A stretch of DNA of 64,000 nucleotides from Chlorokybus atmophyticus (lineage: Eukaryota; Streptophyta; Chlorokybophyceae; Chlorokybales; Chlorokybaceae): assembly GCA_009103225.1 (NCBI GenBank), contig RHPI01002533.1, forward strand, positions 1,493,186 through 1,557,185, read 5' to 3'. The notes under the pieces were generated by a model. It made no database searches, was not told the origin of the DNA, and saw nothing but the letters and a program-made list of their open reading frames with translations. Of the stretch, positions 60,901 through 64,000 are shown piece by piece (the first letter of the stretch is position 1; each line of letters opens with the position of its first letter). The position numbers were made by a program, and so were the translations under genes.

Positions 60901-61069
60901 CAGGCGCGTTTTGGATCACAACAACATCATTAGCGAAGTCACCAAACAACTGCAGGCGCGCTTCCTACCTAACCCAGCGGTTATCAAGAAGCGCATGGAG
61001 AGTCTTATCGAGCGCGAGTTTCTAGAAAGGGATAAAAACGATCGCAAACTGTACCGGTACTTAGCCTGA
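57903..61069 (+). CDS. CUL3: Cullin-3
   Basis: Six exons (57903-58066, 58657-59068, 59149-59453, 59559-59763, 59841-59983, 60097-61069) give 733 residues with all junctions in phase (human CUL3: 768). Cullin-3 is the scaffold of BTB-adaptor E3 ubiquitin ligases. The N-terminal BTB-binding helices read [20 protein letters not shown] and [18 protein letters not shown], and the repeats contain [20 protein letters not shown] and [20 protein letters not shown]. The cullin-homology domain has [55 protein letters not shown] and [20 protein letters not shown]. The C-terminal winged helix contains [20 protein letters not shown] with the expected NEDD8 acceptor lysine K677 (codon 60896-60898), and ends [18 protein letters not shown]. 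Everything needed for RING (RBX1) binding and neddylation looks intact. Confidence 0.97.
58301..58472 (+). repeat. Tandem duplication (~87 bp x 2) in CUL3 intron 1
   Basis: AATGCCATGTTGGTTACGCA at 58301 recurs as AATGCCATGTTGCTACGCAG at 58388. Both copies continue through GCTAGGT(A/G)GA(C/T)G, GTGTAT and GGCATATGCA in the same order, with about 80% identity by eye. Confidence 0.75.
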
Positions 61070-63165
61070 TTGTCCAGGTTCTTTCCTTCCCTCCACACTG
61101 TGTATAGAGAGCGCATTGTTTGTGCGCGTTGTCTTGTTGGCTGCCGCGAGTTGAAGCTCGCCTGCGGTTTAAATGGTAGTTTCCAACCATTGCGCTATGA
61201 CTGCACATTGCTTGGTCAGTAGGCAACTGCTGCATAATGCACATACCGACGGGTAAGAGGCGGAAATAGAATGGTTAATAAAATGGTTATTACAGAGACG
61301 ACAAGGTGACCATGGATGTCAAGGCCCCAGGTAATGAAAACACACGGGTGATTGGGAGAGCCTTTCGCACTATTAATCTAAAGTAGGTAGGTTGTTAGCG
61401 CGTTATGACACTCGGGACTGATCAACTTTGCACATTGTTGCTTTCCAGTGCGCACAAACCAGCACAATACTTGGACGCTGGCCGCGAAGCAAAAAGCAAA
61501 TAAATGCAGAGTATGTGCACATGCAAGCACGACAGTCGCATTCACAAGATTTGGGGGCCCAGAGCAGCGCTAGCCTGACTATCGCAGCTAAACTAACAGA
61601 CCAACAACACCAGCTAAGGACAGCGAACAGCAGACAGGACATAGGGCAGGCAAGGGTGTGCACGGTGTTGGCAACCTGCGCAGCAGAGGTGTGGGTGTCA
61701 GGCCGTGTCCAGCAGCACAGGAAGGACTTGGACGACTTGACGACCAAAGACGACTGACTGGGCCCCGCCGCCACTGTCCTGTCTTGTGAGTCTTATACCT
61801 ACAGCACACACCACCACCACACGAAAGGGCTGCAGGCCATTATTTGGTTAGGTGCCCGTTAATAGCCGTTAATCGCTTAGCCCAGCAGCAGCCCAGCAGC
61901 CCATCAGCCCTGCAGCCACCATGACCAACATGACCAGCAACATCAATGCGCAGCACATCAGCCAGCAAGCAGTACAGCACCATTAGCATCAGTCCCCAAG
62001 CACTGTCATGCGGGCAGGAATTTTGCTCCCCGCATCCTCTCACCTGCAACTTACCTCATCCTCTGCATGCAATCTGCATCCTCCGCATGCGATTGTTGAG
62101 TCCACATGGCGTTGCTACTTCAATCATGTTGTGTCCTTTAAAGTGAGGCCTAGCTAACCAGCAACACATTCATTGAACAAAAGGGCATGTGAATGTTAAA
62201 CATGTGTGCTGCGATAGACTGCAATGTGTTATCATATTAGTGTATTCCACTTACCGTATTGTTACGGCTCACTGAGCTTATCATGATTTTACGGGTTATT
62301 GCCAACAGAAAGCGGTGCACGTAATGCATTTCACTGATCAACTGCTTAGTATCCAATGCAATGTGTAAAATAAGCGTTGTACATTGGCTTAGTCGAGGCT
62401 TTTAACATTTAATGTTACAAGGTGAAAGTTATACATCACACGGTTTCAATGTGAGCCAACGAGAGTGTTAGCGTTGAACGGATGCGCTGGTAAACGCGTG
62501 TAACTATATGAGGCATAGTGGTAAATGCACTAACATGAGCTAAACTATGGTTGTAAGGAGCTCTGAGAGGATGTATTCTCACTTGCGATATAGCCACTTT
62601 GTGAGCTATTAAATTAACAATAGGCACATTGGCTCCGAGGAGCCATCTATCGAAACACGTCATGTTTCGTATTTCTTTCTTTTTTCGTTCGACCAATGAG
62701 ATCAGACCGGTTCACACGGTGAATCGCACCACGCGCTTGTTGCATGCAAGTGCTGAGAAAAGCACCAAAAGTTGCTGGGCATGTTCTTCGCTGGTCCGCT
62801 GGTCCGCTGACAATGTCAGCTTGACGCTTGCGCGGGCGATGTTGCCTACGCCCACATGCACACATTACACAAGTCGGCACATTTGGGCACTCTGCTGCAC
62901 AAACAATTAGCGAGTTCTGGTTAGTCTTTTGCGCACTGTGTATGCGCGGGTGTTGCCTCGCCTTGACACTGTATACACACTCAACTTAGCATTGGCAGCG
63001 TTGAATGCACTGGCTGCAGTAACGTGCTGCTACACAGTGTGTAGCACACACTACGCTTACTGGTTGCAGAAGCTTAGGCCTAGCTGCAGCCTCACGCAAG
63101 CATGGCAACCGCTGCGCTATCGTAGGAAGAGACAGTGAGAGGGCTTAGCGGGCGGACGCTCAGCC
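61070..63165. other. Intergenic, no gene seen
   Basis: About 2.1 kb. A 109-codon open frame at 61428-61757 has no recognised domain or exon context and lies in CAG-rich sequence. 62160-62640 is AT-leaning. I cannot support any gene here. Confidence 0.45.
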
Positions 63166-64000
63166 ATGAGGGTGCTGCTGGCGGCGACTGCGGCCGTCGC
63201 CGTAGCAGCTACAGCAACAGCAGCAGCTGGAGCAGGAGCTGCCGGCAAGGAGGGCGGGGTTGCTGCCGGCGACAGTGCTGTCCTCAGCGACCACCCCATG
63301 CTCGTCGGCACCTTCCTCGCCATCCTTTCAGCTGTAAGCTCCAGAAGCAGTAGTTTTCAGTCGCACACCAGCTTGCAAAGGATGCCATGCATGCCCTGCC
63401 AGCTGTCAACCTGCGCTAACTCTGTCCAACTTGCATGTGCATGGCGAGACAAGCTTCGACTGTGGTTGCTTCCATGAACGCAACGCACCAGTGCAACTGT
63501 AGCCTGGGTAGCATGCAACATGCTAGCTGACTGGTTTGCACATGTGTTAGTGAGCAATAGCATTCTGTACGTTTGCATTGGAAGCGCGTGTTTTGAAGAG
63601 CATGCTGGATGATTGTACATCAACTAGTACAAAGTTAGCTTGCAAATGCAGAAGCAACGCTGCCTGTGTGCATACTGAGGACCATCATTGAATGGCAACA
63701 TGCAGGTGTGCAATGGCACATTTGCTGCATTGTCCAAGTTGGAGCGCGTGCAAGCGGACGGCACAGACCCGTTCATATTCAACGCTTACACGTGCTTGGG
63801 CATTGTTCTAAGGTGCGTTGGGGTTATTCAGCAGCTTAAAGCTGGAAAATGAGCTTGCAGGTTTGGTATTCAGGGTTCATGGCATGCGTGTTGTGTACCC
63901 ACTGCCAGGCTTGCAGCTTGTGTACGATGGCTCTGTTTGTGTAATAATTCACATTTGCGACATAATGTGTACAGCTCCACACTCTTCCTGGCATTCGCAC
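63166..64000 (+). CDS. Multi-pass membrane protein, 5' part only (possibly transporter)
   Basis: The gene runs off the right edge. Exons 63166-63333, 63706-63812 and 63975 onward join in phase. The product starts MRVLLAATAAVAVAATATAA (a signal-like hydrophobic leader, very Ala-rich), then HPMLVGTFLAILSAVCNGTF, AALSKLERVQADGTDPFIFN and AYTCLGIVLSSTLFLAFA. The GTF-xxLSK loop followed by DPFIFNAYTCLGIVL is reminiscent of drug/metabolite or ureide-permease-like transporters, but only ~100 residues are visible, so the family is a guess. Confidence 0.5.

Noticed and set aside
61428-61757. A 109-codon open frame downstream of CUL3
   Set aside because: No domain, no exon partners and CAG-rich composition; not supported as a gene.

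Overview
This looks like nuclear DNA of a green-lineage alga. Almost every gene is split by spliceosomal introns of roughly 60-500 bp with GT-AG borders, usually ending in CAG. The mediator subunit MED18, the zinc-finger protein LYAR and a GH116 glucosylceramidase read like their plant relatives, and one gene encodes a chloroplast-targeted FAX/TMEM14 protein. No operons, bacterial genes or viral genes were seen. The species cannot be named from the sequence.

Layout. 0-9 kb: Derlin (minus), a mitochondrial LYR-motif protein (plus) and a TVP38/VTT-domain membrane protein (plus). 9-20.6 kb: a gene-poor block with remains of Penelope-like retroelements, a possible tRNA-derived SINE and an AT-rich tract. 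20.9-30 kb: an unrecognised presequence-bearing membrane protein (minus), an OB-fold/SAM methyltransferase (plus) and LYAR (minus). 30.3-45.3 kb: GBA2-like glucosylceramidase (plus, interrupted by a 126-base run of N), FAX-like fatty-acid exporter (minus), a long coiled-coil protein (plus), a DUF167 protein (plus) and a SMUG1-type uracil-DNA glycosylase (plus). 45.3-52.4 kb: a second repeat-rich block with retroelement-tail-like sequence, a degenerate minisatellite, two identical tRNA-Gly(GCC) genes and a pogo-like DNA transposon remnant. 52.5-61.1 kb: MED18 (plus), an SLC25 mitochondrial carrier (minus) and cullin-3 (plus). 61.1-63.1 kb is apparently empty, and the start of a membrane-protein gene runs off the right edge.

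Most genes sit in divergent pairs with 340-760 bp between starts (Derlin/LYR, membrane protein/methyltransferase, LYAR/GBA2, FAX/coiled coil, SLC25/CUL3). The genes are ordinary housekeeping functions (ER quality control, membrane lipids, organelle transport, DNA repair, transcription, ubiquitin ligation) and do not form one pathway. For most genes the exon chain was solved by requiring GT-AG borders, matching codon phase and a sensible protein; those models are exact unless noted.

The most unusual content is a decayed Penelope-like retroelement with a GIY-YIG endonuclease-like segment upstream of its reverse transcriptase. It is flanked on both sides by copies of the same 3' tail, with relatives scattered through the window. 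A SMUG1-type glycosylase in a plant-like genome and a 14-residue-repeat coiled coil whose antisense strand is also fully open are the other main points of interest.
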